This document shows, in pieces, positions 12,781 through 21,080 of a stretch of DNA of 24,574 bases; position 1 is the first letter of the stretch, and each line of letters starts with the position of its first letter. A program made the translations under genes and the position numbers. The notes beneath the pieces were generated by a model. The model did no database searches and was not told where the DNA came from. It worked only from the letters and a program-made list of their open reading frames with translations. The DNA is from Prevotella sp. UBA5379 (lineage in GTDB: Bacteria; Bacteroidota; Bacteroidia; Bacteroidales; Bacteroidaceae). Where the stretch lies: positions 1-24,574 of the forward strand of contig DHOX01000061.1 in the NCBI GenBank assembly GCA_002409785.1. Direction: 5' to 3'.

Positions 12781-15120
12781 ATGAACTGTAGAAAGATAAT
12801 TTTGTCCTTTATGGTATTTGCGCTATGCTCGGTTTTGGGTCGGGCAAAAGGTATTACGGTTTCCCGGCCTTATGGCTTAATGACCGATTTACTGGCTCAT
12901 ACTGAACTGACATGGCAAAATGGTCATTTGACAAGATATTCAGTAGGGGAAACGCAGAAATTGAAAGGTCCATTTCAGTATGCTGAGATCAGATCATTAA
13001 AACCGCGGTTCAGTTGGATTGTAAATGGGGAAAAAGCAAACACTTCTCAATCAGCCTATCAGATTGTAGTGTTGGACAATGACCAAGATGCCATATCTGA
13101 TAAAACTCTGATGTGGAATAGTGGATGGGTCCATAGCCGTCAGTCGGTTGCAATTGTCTATCAGGGGAAGAGACTCCAACCGGATAGAACTTATTTCTGG
13201 AAGGTCAGGGATCGTACGGATACGGACGGTAAGAGTGCCTGGTCTGATTTGAAAGCCTTCCGTACGGCTGCATCACTTTCTGATTCTTCCGTGTCCTGTT
13301 ATCCATTGGTGAAGACAAAGGAATATCCTGAATCGTTGACTCGTCTGGGAGCGGATGTCTTTTTAGCGGATTTTGGCCGGGATGCTTTCGGACAAATTTC
13401 TTTGAACATCTATTCAGACCAGGGAACCGATACGGTGCTTGTCCGTCTGGGTGAATGCCTGGCTGATGGTAGGGTGAACCGTCATCCTGAGGGTACGGTC
13501 CGTTATGAAGAGTATAAACTGCCCTTGAAGAAGGGGCGGCAGATCTATTCCGTCATAATCGTTAAAGACCGGCGGAACACTTCCGGAAGTGCCATACCGA
13601 TGCCGGATTATATCGGCCAGGTATTGCCGTTCAGATACTGTGAGATTGAGGGCAAAGGCTTTCATCTGAAGAGAAAGGATGTCGTGCGTGAAGTGGTCCA
13701 TTATCCTTTTAATGATGACGCTTCCTCCTTCAGATGCAATGATGACACATTGAACCAGATTTATGATTTGTGCAAATATTCAATAAAAGCTACTTCTTTC
13801 GCCGGTATTTATGTGGATGGGGACAGGGAGCGTACACCTTATGCTGCGGATACTTATATCAATCAGCTGGGACACTACGGTGTCGATCGTGAATATTCGA
13901 TGGCCCGTCGTACTTATAAATATATTTTGAATCATCCTACCTGGCCTACGGAATGGGTCTTGCAGACGGCCTTGATTGCTTGGAACGATTATCTGTATAC
14001 GGGTGACAACCGTATGCTTTGGTCTACTTATCAGCAGTTGAAACCTGATCTCTTGACGACTTTGCAGGAATGGAACGGGCTGATCAGTACCACAACGGGA
14101 TTACAGACACCGGAGTTCCTTGCATCCATAAAATCTAAAGGAAAGATCAAGGATATTGTGGACTGGCCGAGTAGGGGAAAAGGTTTGAATGAAAAAGACG
14201 GTGGCGAAACGGATGGATTTGTTTTTACAGACTATAATGCTGTCGTTAATGCGTATTATGATGAGGGACTGAAAGTCATGTCGTACCTTGCACGTGCCCT
14301 TGGCAAGGATAAGGAGTCCCAAAAGTATTTACAGCAGGCGGAAAGTGTTGGACTACTTTTTAATCATTCGTTCTGGAATAAGGATAAAAATTGTTATCAG
14401 GATGGGCTGACGACTTCTCATGCCTCTCTTCATTCCAATATCTTTCCACTGGCTTTCGGGATCGTTCCAGAGGACAGGCAATGTTCCGTTGTTCGTTTTA
14501 TTGAGTCACGGGGGATGGCATGCAGTGTCTATGGCGCACAGTTTCTTCTGGATGCTTTATATCATACTGGTGATGCTGATTATGCCTTGCATCTCCTGAC
14601 GAAGACCGATGACCGGAGCTGGTATAATATGCTGAGGGCCGGGGCTACGATTACCATGGAGGCATGGGATCAGAAATACAAGCCTAATCAGGACTGGAAT
14701 CATGCCTGGGGGTGTGCTCCTGCAAATGTGATTCCAATGAAATTGCTGGGTGTACAACCATTATTACCTGGCTTTAGTGAGGTGAGCATCAAACCCCAGA
14801 TTGGTGATCTGAAGTGGGTTGAGGCTTTGGTGCCAACGATCAGAGGGGGCATCCGTATGCGTGTTGAAAACAAAAAGAATGGTTATCATTTGCAGTTTAC
14901 CCTTCCTGCAAATATGCAGGCAAAAGTTTATCTGCCTTTTTCTTTCCGTGGATACAGCGTAAAGGATAATGGAAGGAAGATATATCCCGTGTCCGGTCAT
15001 GATCAGGGACCTTTCCTGTATTTTGGAACGGTTGGCTCTGGCTTCCATCAGTTTACGGCCTTGCCTGAGAAGGGGAGGGGACAGAATTGTCAATCCGTTC
15101 ACCGCGATAATAAACCTTAA
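12781..15120 (+). CDS. Secreted alpha-L-rhamnosidase-like glycoside hydrolase (GH78-like)
   Basis: A 779-residue protein with a signal peptide (about residues 1-22, MNCRKIILSFMVFALCSVLG), so it acts in the periplasm or at the surface. The N-terminal beta domain has the GH78 pattern LKPRFSW near residue 74, then QSAYQIVV, TYFWKVRD and SAWSDLKAFRT. The (alpha/alpha)6 barrel starts around 320. DGDRERTPYAADT carries Glu350, the likely general acid, and ATITMEAWDQ carries Glu627, the likely general base. DWNHAWGCAPA and the C-terminal LLPGFSEVSIKPQ are typical family ends. The known family reaction removes terminal alpha-L-rhamnose from plant or microbial glycans. The DGDRER motif departs from the classic DCPQRDER, so it belongs to a divergent subgroup and another sugar cannot be excluded. 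The kinase gene follows after 10 bases. Confidence 0.88.
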   Translation: MNCRKIILSFMVFALCSVLGRAKGITVSRPYGLMTDLLAHTELTWQNGHLTRYSVGETQKLKGPFQYAEIRSLKPRFSWIVNGEKANTSQSAYQIVVLDNDQDAISDKTLMWNSGWVHSRQSVAIVYQGKRLQPDRTYFWKVRDRTDTDGKSAWSDLKAFRTAASLSDSSVSCYPLVKTKEYPESLTRLGADVFLADFGRDAFGQISLNIYSDQGTDTVLVRLGECLADGRVNRHPEGTVRYEEYKLPLKKGRQIYSVIIVKDRRNTSGSAIPMPDYIGQVLPFRYCEIEGKGFHLKRKDVVREVVHYPFNDDASSFRCNDDTLNQIYDLCKYSIKATSFAGIYVDGDRERTPYAADTYINQLGHYGVDREYSMARRTYKYILNHPTWPTEWVLQTALIAWNDYLYTGDNRMLWSTYQQLKPDLLTTLQEWNGLISTTTGLQTPEFLASIKSKGKIKDIVDWPSRGKGLNEKDGGETDGFVFTDYNAVVNAYYDEGLKVMSYLARALGKDKESQKYLQQAESVGLLFNHSFWNKDKNCYQDGLTTSHASLHSNIFPLAFGIVPEDRQCSVVRFIESRGMACSVYGAQFLLDALYHTGDADYALHLLTKTDDRSWYNMLRAGATITMEAWDQKYKPNQDWNHAWGCAPANVIPMKLLGVQPLLPGFSEVSIKPQIGDLKWVEALVPTIRGGIRMRVENKKNGYHLQFTLPANMQAKVYLPFSFRGYSVKDNGRKIYPVSGHDQGPFLYFGTVGSGFHQFTALPEKGRGQNCQSVHRDNKP

Positions 15121-15130
15121 AGATCATATT

Positions 15131-16219
15131 ATGGAACAATCATTTAATAGTATTATCGGGCATTTTGCCTTGAAGGGTACTCCTGTAGAGGTCAGACCCT
15201 TGGGAGAAGGACTCATCAATGATACTTACAAGGTGTCGACTTCGGATAGTCAGACTCCGGATTATGTCTTGCAGCGTATCAATCATCAGGTCTTTAGTGA
15301 TGTGGATCTGCTGATGCACAATATTGAAGTAGTCACTACTCATATCCGTCACAAACTCGAAACTCAGGGGGTAACCGATGTTGACAGGAAGGTGCTTACT
15401 TTCATGCCTGCTACTGATGGGAAGTGCTATTTTAAATCTTCTGATGGGAAATACTGGAGGATGATGATCTTTATCTCCCATGCAAAAACCTATGATACTG
15501 TAACACCCGGATATGCCTTTCAGGCTGGAAAAGCCTTTGGACATTTCGAGAGTATGCTTATTGATATTCCTGAACATCTCGGGGAAACTATTCCTGATTT
15601 TCATAACATTGAACTCCGGATACGACAGTTGCATGATGCGGTGAATGCTGATGTGAAGGGTCGTGTGGACGAGGTGAGACCAATGATAGAAATGCTGGAG
15701 AAGGATCAGTATCGTATGTGCAGGTCTGAACGTTTATATAGGCAGGGCCTGCTTCCTAAACGTATCTGCCATTGTGACACGAAGGTGAACAATATGATGT
15801 TTGACGAGAACGGTAATGTTCTTTGCGTGATCGATCTGGATACCGTCATGCCAAGTTTCGTGTTTTCTGATTATGGTGATTTCCTTCGTACCGGTGCTAA
15901 TTTTGTCGCAGAGGATGATCCGCAGATTGACCGTGTAGGATTTAATATGGAAATCTTCCGGTCATTTACCAAAGGGTATCTGGAGGGCACTGCTGATTTC
16001 CTGACGCAAACAGAGCGGGACAACTTGCCTTATGCGGCGGCTTTGTTCCCTTTCATGCAATGTGTCCGGTTCGTGACGGACTATATCAATGGGGATGTCT
16101 ATTACAAGATTAAATATCCGAAGCATAACTTGATTCGCGCCAGGAACCAATGGGCTCTTTACCAGAGCGTGTGCCGTCATGAAAAGGAAATGATGGAGTA
16201 TATCAATCAACTGGCATAG
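15131..16219 (+). CDS. NahK-like sugar 1-kinase (APH fold)
   Basis: A 362-residue kinase of the aminoglycoside phosphotransferase fold. Its N-terminus (HFALKGTPVEVRPLGEGLINDTYKV) and the QRINHQVF...LMHNIEVVT block resemble the bifidobacterial N-acetylhexosamine 1-kinase NahK. The catalytic loop is HCDTKVNN (His214, Asp216, Lys218, Asn221), followed by the metal-binding IDLDTVMP and FSDYGDFLR. KYPKHNLIRARNQ near the C-terminus also matches that family. The known reaction phosphorylates the anomeric position of GlcNAc or GalNAc with ATP. No signal peptide is present, so it is cytoplasmic. It directly follows the secreted GH78-like gene, which suggests it handles a sugar released by this locus, perhaps not the N-acetylhexosamine of the model enzyme. 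The ATG at 15131 follows the previous stop closely; a longer frame would overlap that gene by 150 bases. Confidence 0.88.
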   Translation: MEQSFNSIIGHFALKGTPVEVRPLGEGLINDTYKVSTSDSQTPDYVLQRINHQVFSDVDLLMHNIEVVTTHIRHKLETQGVTDVDRKVLTFMPATDGKCYFKSSDGKYWRMMIFISHAKTYDTVTPGYAFQAGKAFGHFESMLIDIPEHLGETIPDFHNIELRIRQLHDAVNADVKGRVDEVRPMIEMLEKDQYRMCRSERLYRQGLLPKRICHCDTKVNNMMFDENGNVLCVIDLDTVMPSFVFSDYGDFLRTGANFVAEDDPQIDRVGFNMEIFRSFTKGYLEGTADFLTQTERDNLPYAAALFPFMQCVRFVTDYINGDVYYKIKYPKHNLIRARNQWALYQSVCRHEKEMMEYINQLA

Positions 16220-16223
16220 GGCG

Positions 16224-16255
16224 TGGAGCGTAACTCCATTTTGACACTTTTTTAT
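16224..16255 (+). terminator. Possible weak terminator after the kinase gene
   Basis: TGGAG (16224-16228) pairs with CTCCA (16234-16238) around a 5-base loop, followed by TTTTGACACTTTTTT. The stem is only five pairs, so this is tentative. Confidence 0.3.
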
Positions 16256-16301
16256 TAATATTGTTGTATTTATTTAATTGCTCGTCATATATATGATTAC
16301 A

Positions 16302-16333
16302 TTTGGCACTTTAAAGTAATTTTCGTAATTTTG
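16302..16333 (+). promoter_or_regulatory. Promoter of the GH3, propeller and regulator operon
   Basis: TTTG (16302-16305) and TAATTTTG (16326-16333, exact TAnnTTTG) are 20 bases apart, a very good match. Transcription would start near 16340, leaving a leader of about 110 bases before the GH3 ATG. Confidence 0.7.
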
Positions 16334-16451
16334 AGTTTGAAAAAGAAATGCCAGAAGGACTGCCGGTTGCTTGAAGGACAGGTCGTTATCCTGGTTTATC
16401 ATGAGGTCTGAAGGAAGGGATGATTATCATGTACTTAAAACATAGAGAATA

Positions 16452-18485
16452 ATGAACGGATTTAAATTTTACAGTTTGGTTGCGTTGCTGGCTTTCAGCC
16501 CGGCGATGCTAATGGCCCAGAACCATATAGATTACCGGCAGCGTGCTGCAAGTGTGGTCAAAAAGATGACACTGGATGAGAAGATCTCACAGATGCATGG
16601 GACCAGTAACAAGAATGAATTCCGTATCGTTTTAGGAGTAAAAAGACTTGAGATTCCAGACATGCCTTTGTGCAATGGTCCTGCCGGGTTCGGCCCTGCC
16701 GGAAAGGGGCATGCCGGACCTGCCACAGCCCTGCCTGCGCCCATATCTCTGGCTGCCACGTGGGACCGGTCTGCTGCTTACCTGTATGGAAGGATAGAGG
16801 GGAGTGAATCGGCAGATTATGGAAATGTCCTGCTGGAAGCTCCTGATGTTAATATTGCAAGAACCCCCCATAACGGACGTACTTTTGAAGGGTTTGGAGA
16901 GGATCCTTTCCTGAGCGGGTCAATAGGCGCTGCAAATATCAGGGGCATACAAAAAGAAGGGGTAATGGCTAATGTAAAGCATTATGCTGCTAACAACCAG
17001 GAGAGTAACCGCTTTAAAATCAATGAAATCATTGGCGAGCGGACTCTTCGGGAAATCTATCTGCCTGCGTTCGAGATGGCTGTGAAGGATGGGAAGGTGG
17101 CCTCTGTCATGGCTGCCTATAATCAGGTAAACGGACACCATTGTACAGAGAACAACTTTCTGCTTAACCAGGTGCTGAGGAATGAATGGCACTTTACAGG
17201 CTTTGTTACTTCTGATTTTGGAGCGGTCCACAGTACGGTTCCTTGTGTGAAATATGGCCTGGATCTGGAACTTCCGGATGATAAATATTTTGGGCAGGCT
17301 CTGAAGAAAGCTGTAGAGGAGAAAGAGGTCTCGGAATCAGAACTGGATGCGAAGCTCATACGACGATTCAGTACGATGATGAGGTTTGGCGTCTGGGTCA
17401 AGAGCCCTCAGCGAAGGGCTATTCCTGCTGCAAATGCAGTAACTGCTAAAGTGTTGGGTGAAGAGGGGATGGTCCTGCTGAAAAATGACAAACATCTGTT
17501 GCCGCTCAGTAAAGACCGTATCCATAGTCTTGCCTTGATTGGCCCTTACACGGCAAAGGCTTCTACGGGTGGCGGGGGGAGTTCTCATGTGGAACCGATC
17601 CTGCAGGTCAACCCTGAAGATGGTATGCAGCAATTTCTTGGTAATGGGGTCAGAATATACAGATATAGCGGACTGGATGCTGACAGTGCGGTTGAGGTCG
17701 CCCGGAAGGCAGATGCCGTGATATTGGAACTTGGAGATCATCAGTCGGAAGGAAGCGATCATTCCATCAGTTTGGGAGATGCTCAGAATAATCTGGCTTC
17801 AGCTGTACTACAGGCTGATCCTGATGCCATTATCGTATTAAAGACTGGCGGTCCGGTACTGATGCCGTGGATAGGAAAGTGCAATGCTCTGTTGGAGGCG
17901 TGGTATCCCGGTGAAGAGGATGGCCTGGCTGTTGCAGAGATCCTGTTCGGGAAGGCTTGCCCTGGCGGGAAGTTGCCGGTCACGTTTCCTGAAAGTGATG
18001 AGGAGACTCCTATGCAGTCGGTGGCACAATACCCTGGAACGGGAACGGTGGCACAGTATTCAGAGGGTCTGTTCGTGGGCTATCGCTGGTATGATCAGAA
18101 TAAGGTGAAACCTCTGTTTCCTTTCGGATATGGATTATCTTATACCCACTTTAAACTCTCGGGGATGAAAATGATCAGAAAGGGCAAAGGTGTGCAGGTT
18201 TCTTTAAAGGTGGAGAATACTGGAGACCGGGAAGGCTCAGAGGTGGTCCAGGTGTATGTCGGACTCCCTGCCCGTGTGGAGGATGCTCCCCAGCAACTGA
18301 AAGGTTTTTCCAGGGTGGAGCTGAAGGCAGGAGAATCCAGAATAATTATGATTCCATTGGACGAGCGTGCTTTCTCTTACTGGGACGTTGACAGTCATGG
18401 ATGGAGAACACCTGAAGGCCGTATTAAGGTTTCAGTGGGTACCTCGTCACGCAACCTGGTGTGGAGTGAGTATGTCGGGAGATAA
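16452..18485 (+). CDS. Secreted GH3 family beta-glycosidase
   Basis: A 677-residue enzyme with a signal peptide ending near residue 22 (LLAFSPAMLMAQ). The N-terminal TIM barrel contains TLDEKISQMHG, RTFEGFGEDPFLSG, NVKHYAANNQESNR and FVTSDFGAV, where Asp255 is the predicted nucleophile. The alpha/beta sandwich domain has GEEGMVLLKND, LALIGPYT, GGGGSSHV and EGSDHSI (the usual acid/base region), then LLEAWYPGEEDG. A fibronectin-III-like domain closes the protein (FPFGYGLSYTHF and VQVYVGLP). Family enzymes release beta-linked glucose, xylose or related sugars from oligosaccharides, typically in the periplasm. The substrate is not evident. The propeller gene follows after 32 bases. Confidence 0.95.
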   Translation: MNGFKFYSLVALLAFSPAMLMAQNHIDYRQRAASVVKKMTLDEKISQMHGTSNKNEFRIVLGVKRLEIPDMPLCNGPAGFGPAGKGHAGPATALPAPISLAATWDRSAAYLYGRIEGSESADYGNVLLEAPDVNIARTPHNGRTFEGFGEDPFLSGSIGAANIRGIQKEGVMANVKHYAANNQESNRFKINEIIGERTLREIYLPAFEMAVKDGKVASVMAAYNQVNGHHCTENNFLLNQVLRNEWHFTGFVTSDFGAVHSTVPCVKYGLDLELPDDKYFGQALKKAVEEKEVSESELDAKLIRRFSTMMRFGVWVKSPQRRAIPAANAVTAKVLGEEGMVLLKNDKHLLPLSKDRIHSLALIGPYTAKASTGGGGSSHVEPILQVNPEDGMQQFLGNGVRIYRYSGLDADSAVEVARKADAVILELGDHQSEGSDHSISLGDAQNNLASAVLQADPDAIIVLKTGGPVLMPWIGKCNALLEAWYPGEEDGLAVAEILFGKACPGGKLPVTFPESDEETPMQSVAQYPGTGTVAQYSEGLFVGYRWYDQNKVKPLFPFGYGLSYTHFKLSGMKMIRKGKGVQVSLKVENTGDREGSEVVQVYVGLPARVEDAPQQLKGFSRVELKAGESRIIMIPLDERAFSYWDVDSHGWRTPEGRIKVSVGTSSRNLVWSEYVGR

Positions 18486-18517
18486 GGTCATGTCAGTTAA
18501 TGTTGAGTATATAGAAG

Positions 18518-19678
18518 ATGAAAATAAGTTCTTTCCTGGTCGGTATGCTGCTTTGTGTCCTTTCCGGCCAGATTCTTGCAGCGTCTCCTGTCGTTCCGGG
18601 AGTTGTCATTGACCATATCCCTAAGTCAACGGGGATTTTTATCGGATCTCCGAGTATCTGTCTGCTGCCAAATGGAGATTATATCGTTTCTCATGATGAG
18701 TTTGGTCCACATTCTTCAGAGTGGCAGGAGGCCATAACAGATGTCTTTTGCTCATCTGACAAGGGGAAGACCTGGAACCGGATTTCCCGTATTGAAGGCC
18801 AGTTCTGGTCTAATCTCTTTTATCATGATGGTGCATTGTATATTATGGGAACGAACAAGCATCATGGTAATCTGATCATCCGCCGTTCCACTGATGGCGG
18901 GAGAACGTGGACGATCCCGTATGATGCTGATCATGGCCTCTTGCTGGAGGGCGAATACCATACGGCTCCGGTTCCCATGGTCATCAGTCATGGCCGCCTC
19001 TGGCGGGCTGTGGAATATGCGACGGGGAAGAGTAATGCATGGGGCGTTCGCTACAGCGCCATGATGGTCTCTGCGCCGGTTCATTCTGATCTGTTGCATG
19101 CTGCTAATTGGCGCGCAACGAATCACCTGCCTTTTCAGAAAGATTATCTGAAGGGTTATTTCGGCGGATGGCTTGAAGGAAATGCGGTGAGGAATACAAA
19201 CGGTGGAATCGTTGATATTCTTAGGGTGCATGCTCCTCAACTCCAGGATGAATATTGTGCCATGGTAAGGATTAGTAAAGACGGCAGGCACGCGGTATTC
19301 TTGCCTGATCATTTCTTCAAGATGCCGGGAGCTTCGAAGAAGTTTACTATCAGATATGATCCGGCATCACATCTATACTGGTCCATCGTAAATGACGTAC
19401 CGGAAAAGATACCTGCCGTATCCACTGACCGGATCAGGAATACCTTGGCTCTCGTGTCATCTGAGGATCTGAAGAACTGGAAAGTGAACAGGATATTGCT
19501 GCATCATCCGGATCTGCTGACCCATGCTTTCCAATATGTGGACTGGCAATTTGATGACAGGGATATTATCTATGTGTCTCGTACTGCTTATGATGATGAG
19601 GAGGGAGGGGCATCCAGTTATCATGATTCCAATTTCCTTACCTTTCATAGAATAATGGATTTCAGGAAGAATCCTTGA
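18518..19678 (+). CDS. Secreted sialidase-fold beta-propeller (BNR/Asp-box) protein
   Basis: A 386-residue protein with a signal peptide (about residues 1-21, FLVGMLLCVLSGQILA). Two Asp-boxes are clear: SSDKGKTW (79-86) and STDGGRTW (124-131). GSPSICLLPNGDYIVSHDEF (43-62) takes the place of the FRIP region of true sialidases. I do not see the full sialidase set of FRIP, repeated Asp-boxes and three arginines, so the sialidase label is only for the fold. Other families with this fold include the rhamnose-glucuronate lyases PL27 and PL42, which act on the rhamnose ends of arabinogalactan. A GH78-like enzyme two genes upstream makes such a role attractive, but it is inference. It lies 32 bases after GH3 and 32 bases before the response regulator, so all three are probably one operon. 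Confidence 0.85.
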   Translation: MKISSFLVGMLLCVLSGQILAASPVVPGVVIDHIPKSTGIFIGSPSICLLPNGDYIVSHDEFGPHSSEWQEAITDVFCSSDKGKTWNRISRIEGQFWSNLFYHDGALYIMGTNKHHGNLIIRRSTDGGRTWTIPYDADHGLLLEGEYHTAPVPMVISHGRLWRAVEYATGKSNAWGVRYSAMMVSAPVHSDLLHAANWRATNHLPFQKDYLKGYFGGWLEGNAVRNTNGGIVDILRVHAPQLQDEYCAMVRISKDGRHAVFLPDHFFKMPGASKKFTIRYDPASHLYWSIVNDVPEKIPAVSTDRIRNTLALVSSEDLKNWKVNRILLHHPDLLTHAFQYVDWQFDDRDIIYVSRTAYDDEEGGASSYHDSNFLTFHRIMDFRKNP

Positions 19679-19710
19679 GGGAGATCAGGAATCTCAATTA
19701 AAGAAGATGA

Positions 19711-21057
19711 ATGTTTACAGATAAAAAACAATATCGTATTCTCATTGTGGAAGATGATCTGACTTATGCAACGATGCTCAAGACGTGGCTGGGTAAGCAG
19801 GGCTTTCAGGTGACAACGGCCGGTCAGGTGTCAAGGGCTTGTGCACTGATAGAAAAATCTCCCTTTGATCTCGTCCTTTCGGATCTCCGGCTCCCTGATC
19901 GGGACGGGACATCCTTAATATCCTGGCTGCAGCATAAGGGATATGCAATTCCGATTATCATTATGACTCGCTATGCTGATATTCGTGGGGCTGTACAAGC
20001 TATGAAGGATGGAGCTGTAGATTATATCGCTAAGCCCATTGTCCCAGATGAGTTGCTCAGGAAGATCCATGAGGCATTGGATCATTCGTCTGTCAGCGTC
20101 ACGCAAAACCTTCAGCAACGACCTGATAAAAAAGTAAGTGTGGAGGATAGTGATTTCCTCGAGGGAGAAAGTGAACCTGCCCGCCGATTGTATGATTATG
20201 TCGCGTTGGTGGCTCCTACTCCGATGTCGGTGCTGATCAATGGTGCCAGCGGAACGGGGAAAGAGTATGTCGCTCATCGGATCCACCAGTTGAGCAAGAG
20301 GTCCGGCAAACCGTTTGTCCCCATTGACTGTGGGGCTATCCCTGATGAACTGGCGGCCAGTGAATTTTTCGGCCATGTAAAAGGTTCTTTTACGGGAGCT
20401 GTAATGGATAAGACTGGGGCCTTTGAGGCTGCTGACGGGGGCACACTCTTCCTGGATGAAATAGGGAATCTGAGTTATCATATTCAAGTTCAACTATTAC
20501 GTGCTTTACAGGAGCATTGTATTCGTAAGATCGGTACGAATAAGGAGATTCAGGTCGATGTTCGTATCGTGTGTGCGACAAATGAAGATCTTCAGGAAGC
20601 TATCATGGAAGGCCGTTTCCGGGAAGATCTCTATCATCGAATTAATGAATTTACGTTGCGTATGCCTCCTCTTCGTGAACGTGGAGAGGATGTTCTGCTC
20701 TTTGCAAACTTCTTTCTCGATCAGGCAAACAAGGAACTTGGACGTTCCATCATGGGGTTTTCGCCGGAAGCTGCACAGGCCTTGCTCGCCTATTCATGGC
20801 CGGGAAATCTGCGCCAACTGAAAAATGTCGTTAAGAGGGCGGTATTGTTGACACGAGGGAAGATCATTAAGAATGATGTGCTGGATATGGAACAGTCACC
20901 TGAGGTAAAAGACCTGAGCTTGTATAGCGCTGACAGTGAGCGGAACCGTATAGAGGAGGCGTTGAGGCTTACCGGTAATCATAAAGGGAAGGCTGCTGCG
21001 ATGTTGGGAATTGACCGTAAGACCCTCTATAACAAAATGAAAATGTATGGCATGTAA
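19711..21057 (+). CDS. NtrC-family sigma-54-dependent response regulator
   Basis: A 448-residue regulator with three domains. The receiver domain (about 8-121) has acidic residues Asp15/Asp16, phospho-acceptor Asp58 in SDLRLPD, Thr84 and Lys106. The AAA+ domain (about 150-370) has Walker A GASGTGKE (176-183), sigma-54 contact loop GSFTGA (223-228, a known variant of GAFTGA), Walker B FLDEI (245-249) and PPLRERGED. The Fis-type helix-turn-helix is at 410-448 (GKAAAMLGIDRKTLYNKMK). Such proteins oligomerise when phosphorylated and drive open-complex formation by RNA polymerase with sigma-54. It sits 32 bases after the propeller gene and may be co-transcribed with the glycosidases. The hybrid kinase converges from the other strand with only 23 bases between the stops, making it the likely partner. 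I found no clear sigma-54 promoter near the glycosidases. Confidence 0.95.
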   Translation: MFTDKKQYRILIVEDDLTYATMLKTWLGKQGFQVTTAGQVSRACALIEKSPFDLVLSDLRLPDRDGTSLISWLQHKGYAIPIIIMTRYADIRGAVQAMKDGAVDYIAKPIVPDELLRKIHEALDHSSVSVTQNLQQRPDKKVSVEDSDFLEGESEPARRLYDYVALVAPTPMSVLINGASGTGKEYVAHRIHQLSKRSGKPFVPIDCGAIPDELAASEFFGHVKGSFTGAVMDKTGAFEAADGGTLFLDEIGNLSYHIQVQLLRALQEHCIRKIGTNKEIQVDVRIVCATNEDLQEAIMEGRFREDLYHRINEFTLRMPPLRERGEDVLLFANFFLDQANKELGRSIMGFSPEAAQALLAYSWPGNLRQLKNVVKRAVLLTRGKIIKNDVLDMEQSPEVKDLSLYSADSERNRIEEALRLTGNHKGKAAAMLGIDRKTLYNKMKMYGM

Positions 21058-21080
21058 TCTCCGGCAAGGTATCATTGTTT

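Noticed and set aside
16301..16330. A sigma-54 promoter at TTGGCAC upstream of GH3
   Set aside because: The GC expected ten bases after the GG is absent, while a good TTTG plus TAnnTTTG promoter fits the same place.
18518..19678. Calling the propeller protein an exo-alpha-sialidase
   Set aside because: Only two Asp-boxes are seen and the FRIP motif is missing, so the fold is supported but the activity is not.
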